This document shows, in pieces, positions 35,906 to 48,200 of a DNA stretch of 64,000 bases; position 1 is the stretch's first letter, and every line of letters begins with the position of its first letter. Below the pieces are notes generated by a model. It saw nothing but the letters and a program-made list of their open reading frames with translations. It was not told the DNA's origin and searched no databases. The DNA is from Siphonodentalium dalli (lineage: Eukaryota; Mollusca; Scaphopoda; Gadilida; Siphonodentaliidae): the NCBI GenBank assembly GCA_032622095.1, contig CP136066.1, forward strand, positions 98,975,319 to 99,039,318, given 5' to 3'. A program made the translations under genes and the position numbers.

Positions 35906-37690
35906 CATGAAATGGATAAAAAGCTGATGATAATCATATCAGATTTACGTCTCTTCAACTGGAATTCTGATTTGATTTCTGTATTTATGGGATTCCCCCA
36001 TCATTCCATTGGTCTCAGACTGGTCACTATTTCTTTGATGGTGCACAGAACAGATCATTGCATGAAATGTGGAATCCAGTCTCTTTAAAAATCCAATAAC
36101 AATTACAAACACAACTTAATGATTGGTTATATTTAAATTGTGAGATCGGAGGTCTTATGCACAGTGAAACATTCAAATTTGGTAACACAGAATACAAGCG
36201 ACATGTTCATAAATCATCATACTCATCACAATCTTCGAGTTTTTATCAGTTAATGATATTGATTACTGATTATTCTTTCGCATCCTGTTGTTTTTATAAA
36301 TACTACCAAATACTATGGTTCTCACATACATTTACTAAACCAGGCATGCGCTCCATATTTGGAAACAATTATTATGTCATCTTGGGAAAGGCCCATCATC
36401 CTAGAAATCAAATCTGAATCACAGTTCCACAGATGTGGATCACAGGTCCCCAGAACAAAAATTTACCCCACCCCCAATAATACTTAACTCTTTCAACGCG
36501 GCAGCCCGCTAAAGCGGGCACGACGTAATTTACGTTCATCCCGACAGCCCGCTTTAGCGGGCAGAGCGCAATTGTCGGATATAATACAATATTTCCAGAG
36601 ATTTACAAATGATTTTATTGGTTAGTGACTTGTATATCCTTTGTGTGATATTCGGTATCAATGCTAATTTATTGGAGCTCACGAATACCTAGCATGTACC
36701 CCATTAAGAGAATTTCCGGGCCTAAATATAAACAGCACCAGTATGACGTCACGATTACTATCTTGGGATTTCCTAAAAATCGATGACGCAATATACTGCC
36801 GACAAGTGTGGTGTTTTGAGTCACATTTGATTTTGGTTTATTGTTTATCACAAAAACATACTGATACGATTATTGTTATTACGTTTATGAAATAAAGAAG
36901 ATAATGTTGACCTTTCTAGCGATGTTTTATTCGTGGTATCCGTCTAATGTCTTCTATTTTCGACGCAATGTTATGGAAATCACTGTGCCGCTCAACGGCG
37001 TGACTTTAATAATAGCTGCACATGCATATTATAAACATGACATCGACATTCATAATCATTTTGGGAATCCGATCAGGACATTGGCAGTTGTTTTATTTGG
37101 AATGTAACTCATAATTCCTCAACTTATTGACAAGTAAATCTCTGTGTGTCTAAAATTGCTAAATGTGGGAGTATATGTCTGTTTCGGTCAAATGGCATCT
37201 CTTAGTAGTATTACCTAGATTAGTACTGGTCTGCAATTGCCTTTGATAAAGCAATTATGTTCAATGAACCGATTGATAAAACATTTGAAACCATGCAGGG
37301 TGTCACCACAACGTTTATACACCACACTTGCAAAGAATGACACATACATGTACAGTGTATATGTATTTGTGGAAAACATTGATATGCGAAGTGGATATCC
37401 CAGATACAGGTGATACGTGCCATTATAGCATATATTGGGGTTCAATGTCCCTTCTCGGTTCTCACCTGCACACACCTGATATATCATTTAGATGTGAAAC
37501 CACAACTGGTATATAACATAAATTGAAGGTCACTTGCTAACGATAATAAAACACGCAATTTGCCATACCCGACATCACTCTAAAGGTAGTGTTGCAGCAA
37601 AATATCAGGGACACATAATTTTACTTAGGCAAGCTGATAATCCAGGGTTCTGGGACATCTATATCTGTATATTCAGGGATGAAAGAGTTA
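35906..37690. other. Non-coding stretch
   Basis: No gene recognised; one hairpin pair at 36484-36570 is listed separately. Confidence 0.4.
36484..36570. repeat. GC-rich double hairpin next to a TTAA terminus
   Basis: TTAACTCTTTCAACGCGGCA is followed by GCCCGCTAAAGCGGGC and, about 45 bases on, GCCCGCTTTAGCGGGC: two perfect 16-base palindromes. It resembles one end of a piggyBac-type element; the other end was not found. Confidence 0.55.
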
Positions 37691-37691
37691 A

Positions 37692-38139
37692 TGGTACTCA
37701 ATCTGATTTGATAGTCCCCAAATCATCAGATTCCAACAACAACAACATTTTTTGAAATGCCACTTCAGTTATCATTATAAAGTAATTGCCCAAAAATAAT
37801 GCTAACCACTGTCAACTATAGTACAAAATTGCCCAAAACCTGTTTTTTATCAACATTTTATTCAACAAAATTTTGCCGGTCTATCAAATATCTGACACAA
37901 GAAAGCCACTTGATCTTAGAGTTATCCATCTTCATCCGCAATTTGGTCTGAGACCGTCTTACGGCGACTGTTTACTGGGCCACTTAAAATTATTTGTGGT
38001 GAAAAATGACATATTTCAAACATCGATATCTGATCACTGAGCTTTGATGGGTGGGTTCCTTGATTCGAATCAAACATTTTTTACCCCCGATGCCAAGGAA
38101 ATAGTAATTTGCGAGCATTTTAGTTCGGATTATACATCT
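37692..38139 (+). mobile_element. TTAA-flanked MITE (AGGTACTC family)
   Basis: TGGTACTCAATCTGATTTGA at the left and GGATTATACATCT at the right, with TTAA at 37688-37691 and 38140-38143. The interior matches 44717-45161 closely. Confidence 0.75.
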
Positions 38140-39179
38140 TTAATCCTATATGATTAAGTATTATTGGGGGTGAGGTCAATTTTTGTTCTGGGGACATGTG
38201 ATATAAATCTGATAAGATTATTGTCGGCTTTTTAAACACACTGAACAAACTCATGCGACAGTCACATGCATGCGTGCCTCTATATTTCTATCATTTATTC
38301 CCAGAACATCAACAGGACTTGCACTGTACTTCTTCTGGTTTCTATAACCTACATCAGTTAATGTTCAGATTTACATACGTCTTTTGAATGAATGTCCATT
38401 AACTTGGTCCAAAAACAGCATTATCTCAACCGATATCCCAAGCTGTTGTGGACCGAGATGACTTGGTCTAGGGTACTCAAAGCCCCCTATGGAACTTCAT
38501 GCACTTTCCAGGATTTGAATTTGTGAATTTGGCCATTTGTGAGATTCAATGCCATTCCAGGCCTACTAGGCTGGAAAATTTGAGATTCTTTCTGGGAATG
38601 CATATATCTGGAAAGGAAACTAAGACGTTGAGTTTAAAAGCACCAAATGTTAAAGTGACAAAAGGCACTCGTAGTGGGTAAATGTGAAAAAAATAAAAAA
38701 TTCTGTAAAATATTTACCCACAAGAACATGGAGAAATAGATACACTTTGTTCTTATATTCATTATTGATAGTTCTTCAATAACAAAATTTTGCATGTTGA
38801 AACTATTGTTATGTAAACAAAACTGTTAGTGATTTTTCAACAAACATCGCTAATCGTGTAGTTAGTTTAAATATTTTATTTTCAGTCTGAATATGATTTT
38901 CAGGATATTGTTCAATGCTTTGACCTTTTTGCCAATGTTGACAGTCATGTTTTGATTAAACTTTGGTATCTTATTGGATTAATACGACTTTTTATCGGCA
39001 GTTCCACCCTATGCATAACAATGGTTTGGACATTCAAAATTTCAATATTGGAGAGTTATTAATAATGCTAACAAGGGCAATGCCCAGGGAATCCCCCGCC
39101 AAGGTGGCTTTCAGCTGAGGTTTATTAAGTTTCTGATGTCGCTTAAATCGAAAGATGTCTTAATCTGGCATGTGAAGAC

Positions 39180-39600
39180 TGAACAAAATCTGAATGAATA
39201 CTAAATATTATTGAAATCGGTTCCTATTTGTTTGAGTTATCAAGACTAACAGGTCTAAATCACGAAAAATTTATGAATTAGGTTGATAACTCAAGACAAA
39301 ATGAAAAATGAAAATGCGATCATCATTGGGCACTATTTTGAAAGCAATCCTGATGGCAAACCTCCATACCAAATTTCATTCAGATCAAATAACTCATGGC
39401 TAAGATATCTGCATGAACGGACAAAATGATATGATTTTTAAACAAAGAAGGATAACTCTAAAATGGAAAATGTGAACAATGCCCATTTGTCCCTCTTCTG
39501 AAAGCAGTCATGATGGTGAACCTCCATACAAATTTCATTTAGATGCTATAACCACTGGTTGGGTGAGATATATTCAAAGACAGACAAAAAACCCACATTC
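39180..39600 (+). repeat. Degraded 'CATACCAAATTTCATT' monomeric repeat
   Basis: TGGCAAACCTCCATACCAAA and GTGAACCTCCATACAAATTT recur about 160 bp apart. Related to 54440-54780 and more distantly to 52401-53210. Confidence 0.5.
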
Positions 39601-39990
39601 CAGATAATCAAGATGACTGCTGGTGGCCATGTTTTTTGACAAATTTTGGAAACAAAATTGCCAGCTTCCAACTAGAGGCTACCCCACAGATCCAAATGAA
39701 GCTTGGTGACGACCGGATGAGGGATGTGGCCTGTAGATTGTGCTGAAGGATTTACTCATGCAAAGAGTAAAATCCATTTTTACACTAAGACCCATTACTG
39801 AATAAGGGCGGTAACTCAGGAAAATAATCAATGGACGAAACCCGCTGTTTGTAAATACTCTTTCCATCATGTTGGTACATCAACATACCAAAGATTATTA
39901 AAATTTGACTGGTGGTAACCGAGATATAGAGCTTCAAAGTTGTTAGGGACGGACGGACAGATGGATGGTTCAACGGAGCCCATTGCTGCA
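39600..39990 (+). repeat. Partial tandem-core monomers with GGACGGACGG end
   Basis: AAGATGACTGCTGGTGGCCA, CTTGGTGACGACCGGATGAG and GATTTACTCATGCAAAGAGT are core blocks of the tandem-core family. A GGGACGGACGGACAG block follows at 39947. Confidence 0.55.
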
Positions 39991-40144
39991 TCTCCAGACA
40001 AACTTTGTTTGTGGGAGGATAATTATAACAAAGTTAATATATTTTTTCATGTACTTGTTGACGATAGTTCTTTTACAGATATTTATGTTATTTCACATGA
40101 ACCCACTTCGAAGGCCTTGAATACCTTTAAAACAATCACTTATA

Positions 40145-40357
40145 CAGTAATGCTCTAATTAATCGACTTCTTAACCACAGCAGAATTATGGGTAACTTTT
40201 CAGGATTTAGTCAGAAATATGGCTTGTTGCCATTCATCGTAAAGCTCTCGCCGAGAGCTTTCCGATGAATGGCAACAAGCCATATTTCCGACTAAATCCT
40301 GAAAAGTTACCCATAATTCTGCTGTGGTTAAGAAGTCGATTAATTAGAGCATTACTG
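40145..40357. mobile_element. Mariner-like hairpin MITE (CAGTAATGC family), 213-bp copy
   Basis: A near-perfect palindrome: CAGTAATGCTCTAATTAATC inverted at the right end, TA duplicated at 40143-40144 and 40358-40359. The centre is AGCTCTCGCCGAGAGCT. Confidence 0.9.
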
Positions 40358-40597
40358 TACCTTTAAAACAAACACTTGTCATTCTGGCAATATTTTCTGA
40401 ACCAATATACGCTTATAAGTCATCCGAGTTGTTTGCAACTTTGCATACTCTGAACCCTGATGCACTTTCTTCAAAAATACTGATCCTCTATGGATTCAGT
40501 TCGTATTAACTACCATCTGGACATGACACAATATTAACCCTTTCTTTACTTAATGGATTTTCCCAATCAGTTGTTAAAGCAGCACATAATCTTCAAT

Positions 40598-40975
40598 CAA
40601 GCCTGAGTTTAGTGTGTCTGTCATTTGCAGAAGAGGTCCCAGAGGGTGAATTTGGTGATGCTAGCCAACTTGGCGGGATAGAATCACTAAATTCACCCTC
40701 TGGGGGACCTCATTCTGCATGGCCTCATCTACTGGGAGACAAATACTCAGATTTAGGTTCCCAAATGGTGAATATTGTGATGTATACCCATTGAGAAACT
40801 CAATTATGCAATGTGTCATCTGCCAATTTGGGAATATAGAGAAAATGAGGTCCAAGGAGAATGAGGTCCACAGAGAGTGAGTTTGGTGATGCTAGCCCGC
40901 TGTGAGGGATAGCGTCACTAAATTCACCATCTGGGGACCTCATTCTGCAAATGACAGGCACACTAAACTCAAGTC
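40598..40975. mobile_element. Long-TIR MITE (GAGGTCCC family), copy 1
   Basis: Inverted ends GAGTTTAGTGTGTCTGTCAT and GACAGGCACACTAAACTC. Inner lobes carry GGTGAATTTGGTGATGCTAG and its inverse. It lies downstream of the RCE1 stop codon. Confidence 0.8.
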
Positions 40976-41025
40976 TCAAAACCTAGCAATTGTTCATCTT
41001 TGTCATAATGTGTTGATGAATACAT

Positions 41026-41190
41026 TAACCCTTTCTGTACTAAATGGGCTCTCCCACCCTGTTATAAAACTATACACTGGAATGGTCTATTATTCATTTT
41101 GAGGGATGTTCAGGTAATAAAAGTAGACGACAGACTGATGAAAAGATGAAACATGGGAAGGATTTATATTTATTGGTGGGAAATGATCAG
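41026..41190 (+). mobile_element. piggyBac-like MITE, truncated
   Basis: TTAACCCTTTCTGTACTAAA then CTCTCCCACCCTG and CACTGGAATGGTCTATTATT; loses similarity after about 41190. Confidence 0.65.
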
Positions 41191-41299
41191 AAAGAGGAAG
41201 CTTCAAAACATTGTATTTTCAACTGATCCAGTGTAATAAACTGTGAACATGTTGTTTTTGCTGAGTTACAGATGTGTTTTTGTGCTTAAGTTTCATCTT

Positions 41300-41590
41300 G
41301 TTTTGAAGTACAAAATCTATTATTTTCAATGGAGGGGGAATAACTCTATATATTAAAATACATTGAAAAAACATTTTTAGTTTGAATTATGTTGCATTCT
41401 GGGAGCCATGACGGGGGTAATGTCTATATGATTTCAGCTGTTTTCTATGGGCATCTTCTGAGACACAGACGTTTCAAAAGAAACATAGTATTTAAATCAT
41501 ATTTTATGGCATAGATTGTTATTAAAACCGTATATCAAGGCACTATAAAAAAAATAATCGGTGACTTGAAAATTAAGTGGGCCTTTAAAC
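41300..41590 (-). repeat. Dispersed repeat, inverse of 32995-33430
   Basis: Blocks TTTCAATGGAGGGGGAATAA, TGCATTCTGGGAG and CAAGGCACTATAAAA appear in inverted order relative to 32995-33430. Confidence 0.7.
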
Positions 41591-41737
41591 GGAATGAATA
41601 AATGCATGTAAAATTCAATATCAATAGCATCTTTCATGAGAATTCATCATTCCAAACATGTTATTTTATACACTAGAATCTCAATAAAGAGTAAAATAGG
41701 TTCGAAAAAATAAGCCTGGAACCCCCAAGTACATCTT

Positions 41738-41990
41738 TAACCCTTTATTACTAAATACTCATTTACAAGTAGTTCCCTTAGGAAATGTTCATATAATAGG
41801 TTCAACAAACGATACGTCGTTAGCTGAACATATTTGTTGAACATTTCCCACCAATGAATACAAATATACTTCTGCACTTGTATTATCTGTCGTCTGCTTA
41901 TATTACCTGAATATCCCTCCAGATGAATAATAGACCATTCCAAGGTATACTTTTATAATTGGGTGGAATAATCCATTTAGTATAAGAAGT
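41738..41990 (-). mobile_element. piggyBac-like MITE copy
   Basis: TTAACCCTTTATTACTAAAT at the left; inner hairpin GTTCAACAAACGATACGTCG; GAATAATAGACCATTCCAAG at the right. It directly follows the RCE1 coding end, so it probably forms part of the 3' UTR or 3' flank. Confidence 0.75.
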
Positions 41991-42013
41991 GTTTATAATT
42001 ATTAATATATTTT

Positions 42014-42216
42014 TTATAAGTCGTAGACATCATTTGAGTATAAATATGGTTCTGTTAGTGGGTACAACAACACGATCCAGGCGAGTGCTCCAAGAACAAA
42101 GGCTGCCATGAGTTTATGCCGTGTGGATCGCTGATTGTAAGCTATCACCTCATTGAATGCAGGAAATCCCATGTGATTACAGAAAGCATGCGCCATCACC
42201 GGAGCCATCAGGTGTC
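42014..42216 (-). CDS. RCE1: RCE1 terminal coding exon with HxxxN motif and stop
   Basis: After a split Gly codon the exon reads [20 protein letters not shown] and runs to YSNDVYDL and a TAA stop at 42016-42014. HAFCN supplies the last catalytic/structural His and Asn of the family (HxxxN). A final hydrophobic helix ([17 protein letters not shown]) and the TEPYLY tail match the RCE1 C-terminus. The acceptor is TTTGTTGCAG. The 3' UTR runs into a MITE; an AATAAA on the minus strand near 41750 is a possible poly(A) signal, but it lies inside that MITE. Confidence 0.94.
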
Positions 42217-45200
42217 CTGCAACAAATGGAGAATTATTTTTAAATTAACCCTTTCTATATTAGATACTCATTGATGATTAGGTTCCTTAGGCAATGTTCA
42301 GATAATAAGTTCAACAAAAGACCTATGTTGTTTGTTGAACTTATTATCTGAACATTTCCCACTAATGAATCCTTCTGCACTTGTATTATCTTTTCATCTA
42401 TTTGTTGTCTGCTTTTATTACCTGAACATCCCTCCAGATGAATAATAGACCAATCGAATATATACTTTTATAACTGAATGGCGGAAACCATTTAGTGAAA
42501 AAAATGGGCAATTTAACACTTTTAGTGCCAATCGAGTGGTTAGAATGTAGTTAGGATTTCAAATATACCCTTAACAATGATATATAGCGCTTAACCAATT
42601 ACATGCGCTAAGACGCTAATAACAATTATTACCATGATGAGCCTGAACACTCAGTAACCATCTACTGCTCCCTGGGGACAGGGAGAAGTAGACACAATGT
42701 GGCTAGCATGCTAACAAGATCTTTCACTGCTCATAATCAGGTACCCTTTCAACGCATGGGTGGTGAGATGCAGACATAGTACGAGCGACCTTGCTCAAGG
42801 GTCACAAGTTTTGAATCATAACTTGACGTGAAATCCGGCAATTGCACATCAATCAATTCGACCAAACCGCTGCTGTGTGAAACTCACATTAGACTGTGGC
42901 GGGCTGCGAACTCATCTGGCTGTGTTGACAGCGAAGACAAGTCCAATGTGCTAAATGCAGAGCTCGAGACATTCTGAACTCATCGACTCTTGACCGTATG
43001 AAGAACCTCTGATATAAATTATAATAAATAGGACCATTTTTTTTAGGATGGATATTTCCAAAATTGATAGGAATATGTCACCTCTGTATAGATGACATTG
43101 CATGCAAAAACAGTCTGTCCAGGTTTGTTATTTGACGACTTATCCGATAGAATACACGTAATTGTGTATGACTCATGTTCTTTGATCCCCAAACATCCAG
43201 AAACATGAGCCAATCAACTGATTCAAATGGCATTGATAGCAGCAATTCAGGTCATCTGTTTACAAATTAGAAACAGAAAATGGCATATCATACCATTGTT
43301 GGCACCTCGCAACATTTGATGTATCTTCAAAAGTCCATTTCATATGAACATTTTAGAGACCATTCTATACGAAGGGATTCACAAACTTTGTTTAATTACT
43401 CTACCGGTCAAAGAACATTAATAATTTGAACATCTTTTCAAAACTACCAGAACAATTGTAAGTAACATATATTTTTCAAATACCAACATAGTCTCCCAAT
43501 AGCAACACGCATCGAGCAGGTGAACACAATCGGCCTGATGTGACATAGGTGTTCATCGCTTTTATGAAGTGTAGACTTCAGTTATTAGTACGGTATATGA
43601 ACATCGGAAAAGTTCATGTAAACCGTATGGCGAAATGTACTTATTCCTACAGGCGCTAATTGTGTGAATGTAGACGATGTGTGATTATACTTTCATGTAT
43701 TTTTCATGTAATTTCTGAAGCGACGTGACCTTATCTCATTTTAAATGATGACATACCTGTTCTTAGAAAAAGGAATGCAGAATAGGCACCAAATATTGTT
43801 GTGTAAAACATCTGAAAACCTGCAATAAAATATGTTATTTTTTATTACACTTTATTTTAGTGGTGGGAGGTACGCCCAGTGTCACGATACGATACGTATC
43901 GCGATATGCGGGTCGCGATACAATACGTATCTAGATACGATACCCAAGTATTTCTGGATGCAGCCCTTCATATGGAATTCATGAATTGGTTGAAAAAAAA
44001 CATATATTCAATCATAGTCATTATTTAATAGTTCATTAATTTGATTAATCCTTCAATACCAGCTACCTCAGTTCATTGGAATGTTTTATTTAAGGCCAAG
44101 GTCGTATGGGATTACACGACTTTCAAGTACAAAATTCATTTAAATACAGTCCAGGGGGAGTAATCCAAAAATACCACGTCAGAAGTTCGGAACGCTGTCT
44201 GTATTGACGTGGTTTACTACGAGTTTTTGCGATGAGACACGTTTATGTCAATTGGGTATCGGTGACTGTTAACGGGAATGATTTAATTCTCTAATATGCA
44301 GTTCAAGTCCGATGAACGACAAATGATTAGCACGACATACATTTTGAGCCTTTTGGCGACATCATTTCTATGAAAACGAACTCTTCTGTGTGCCAACGGT
44401 GACAATGGTATATCAATCTTTACACAAAAACAACAACGCCCACGCGCATGACTGAAGAACAGGTGGCTGACCTATTTAATCGGCGCTTGAAGTAGAATGA
44501 CTTGATCATGCTTCTTTGCATGCCGTTGTATTTAATTCTTATTCTCCGGCAAAAATATAGCAATTTTAAAGAACGAATAATGGATAATAGATAAACAAAA
44601 TTGTGTATTGCGATGCGCGATTTTTTGGCTATGGAACCGGGGCATGTATCATAGAACTCTGATTCGCGATACACCGGTGATATCTCGCACCCCTACTTTC
44701 TTTTCTATATACTTAAAGGTACTCAATCCGATTTTATGGTCCCCATATCATCAGATTCCAACAACAACAAATTTTTTTGAAATGCCGCTTCAGTTATCAG
44801 AATAAAGTAATTGCACAAAAATAATGCTTAAAAGTCAACTATACTATAAAATTGCCCAAAACCTGTTATTTATCAACATTTTGTTCAACGAAATTTTGCC
44901 GGTTTGTCAAATATCTGACACAAAAAAGCCACTTGATTTTAGAGTTATCCATCTTCATCCGCAATTTGGTCTGAGACCATATTCTCATCGACTGTTTACT
45001 GGGCCACTTAAAATTATCGGTGGTGAAAAATAATAGATTTCAAACATTGATTCTGATCACTCTGAGCTTTGATGGGTGGGGTCCTCGACTCAAATCAAAT
45101 ATTTTTTACCCCGAAGCCAAGGAAATAGTAACATGCGAGCATTAATTTGGATAATGCATCTTTAAAACTATAACGTCTTTGTATTTTGACCGGGCTCACA

Positions 45201-48200
45201 GACCCATGCCCCTGAGTATCCCCATACCTGGCAAATGCCAGGCCTTTTTATCAGCACCGTAAAACCCATGGCCCCAGAGGCAAGACGACTGACGAGAGAT
45301 TAAAGTTCAATTGGGAACATGCGAACAGTAAACAGAAATAAGTTCCACTCAGCAAACTTGAGGGTAAAAAATTTCATGATTGAATCATTCATGAAGACAT
45401 GAACTTGTTAAGTTGTTCAATGTTCAACAAGTAGTTGAAATGTAATGTTGTGGGTGACCCAATAATTAGAGGGGCCGTGTAGTTAAATCAGCATTTAATA
45501 TATAATAGCTGCTCAATATCAAAATGTGTTTCAGTTAATTTTTAAATCAGTTTGAACTTTATGAGATTGTGTTTATAATTTTTGAATACTTTATGAAAAA
45601 GATAGTGTTTATGCATAACAAAAAAAACCCAATAAAACAACATTACAAAACATTTTCAAGTTTTTATTACACTTCTACAACATTTATATAGCTTCTTACA
45701 ATCAGCCCCGAGTATGCCCTGTCATAAGAAACACAAGGGCTTTTTTAGACCCCATGCCATTTACAAAAACCGAAGACTGATAATATACATATTATCTGAA
45801 CATTTCGCACCAATGATTAGGAATCCTACTTCACTTATGTTATCTTTTCAACTGTTTGTCATCTGCTCGTTTTTCCAGAACACCCCTTTAAATGAATGAT
45901 AGTTTATTCCAATATATACTTTTATAACTGAGTGGGAGAATTCATTTAGTATAGAAATGGTTACAAAGGCCATGAGTCACGTAATCGAGTGCAACAGCCA
46001 GTGATACAGTCATTGTTCATTAACATGATTGAAGTTGTTCCGAGTAACTCCACGAAACGTACCCAGAGACATTTTGCATGTGAAAAGATATCAATTAATG
46101 GCAGTTTCTTTTAAGTTTGTTAGTGAAGTGAATTAACCCTTTCAGTGCCAAGTCCGATTTTTGTATCAACCCATATTTCCTTGATCATTTTTCAATTATT
46201 GATTATAATAATGTGATACATTGATGGAAAGAGCTCTTAGAGCTCTTTCCATCAATGTATCACATTATTATAATCAATAAATTTGAAAAATGATCAAGGA
46301 AATATGGGTTGATACAAACATCGGACTTGGCACTGAAATGGTTAAAGTAAAGTATGACCAGGCAATTTCTCTACCCCATAATTGTAAATCAACAGTTATA
46401 CTAGTAATGGTTTTGAACTGTACTTCCCTGCACGGTTATTCAGGTCTCCATGTTTATTAAATTTTATCAGGATTTCCACCCTGCACATTATTTTGGAACA
46501 CTAGAATACAGATACTTACATGAGTGTTTGAGGGCTTCACCGACTTCTTGTTTTCCATGAATAACTTTGTCAATCATATGATGAAAATGTGCTAAAATAA
46601 ATAAGTTACATGTTTTAGGATACCATCACATAATAATATATCTCATGTGTCTTTCTAGAATTCTGATTGGCTGCACACTGCTATACTCTTATTCGATACA
46701 TGCAAATATGATTCTTTTTTTATTAATAGTAACAGACTCATTACGCGCAATCTGATTGACACCTGAAGACACGGTAAATCTGAAACTATATCTTGTACTT
46801 TACTTGTTGCAATATCGGTATATCATTAGACTTATTGTTGAATTTAATTAATCTTACAAGTGTCTGATCATAGCTATCCCTTAGTAATCTATTTCACAGT
46901 GGGTGTGGTACCAGCTCAAGATTGCATGAGTTAGTCGCCTAAACAATTCAATCTCGAGCTGGGATCTTCACCTACTGTGTAATAGATAAGTCAAAATAAG
47001 TCGAAAATGAAGTATAATATTACGAAAAACAGTCTGAGCCTATTCCTAGCCGCATCATGTAGAGAGGGTATTGTGAGAAGCATGTATACCAAAAATTATT
47101 GAAATCGGTTCATATTTGTCAAAGTTATTAAGTCGGACAGAATTTTCTAAGTCAAAATAAGTCGTAAATGAGGCGTAACTTTAAAAAAAAATTAGCATTA
47201 TGCGGAGGGGCAGTCCTAAGGAGAATGCATACAAAAAATTATTGAAATCGGTTCATAGTTGTTCGAGTTATGAGGTAGGACGGACGGTACTACGGACAAA
47301 CGGAGGGAGAAATCGTGGCGGATGCAGTCAATCCAGTATACCCCCCCATTTTCTTCGAAAGTGGGGGTATAACTAAGAAATAGAGGATCTACCAGTAAAT
47401 TAGGTCAGTATTCGAGCCTTTTGCGAGGTTCAGACCTAATTTTCTGGACGAGCTTTTTAAATTACGCTATAAACTGGGGACGAATTGTAGATTCTATTTA
47501 TTACATGATCCAAAACCTCGTCAAAACATACTTAAATCAACAAATGGGACACGAAACTAACATCGGCTTCTACAAGGCATGCAATGAAGTTTCACGTAAC
47601 TATGCGTTGTTTGCCGGCTTAAAGAATAGTCCCAGATAAATCAAGATTCTTTGGTGTATTTAATGGCGTATATTTAATGACTTTTCAAACTCTTCATTCA
47701 TATTAGTTTGTTGGAAAAATATTGGAAGCCATTGTATTTTGAGATGTAGTGTACGGAATGTAAACAGACGACAAACCGGAAGTCAAAGGTCACCTGGCAC
47801 TATTTCCTATTATTAAACGAACGTTTAATATCACAATTTATAGAATTGGTTTATTGAATGGAATAAGGGTAGGAACATGTAATAAATATAATTATATAAT
47901 TTGCATTATTTTTTTCAATGTTATAAAGTTCCCCGTTAGAACTTCAAAAAGGTCCCAGGTTTTGAACTGGTGGAATATGATCTCTACAGGTTTAGCCAGA
48001 GTATAGATTCATGTAATGACCTATATTTATTATATGCCAAACAGTAGATTACACGCACATGTATTATATAGAAATGGAGAATAATCTTGCGCAAAGAAGT
48101 TATTTTTACAAATATTATAACCAAGTTAACACACACACAATTATTCTTACATATTAATTAAATGCAGTGACTCTCGATGGCAAAATCTTTTTCATTAGTT

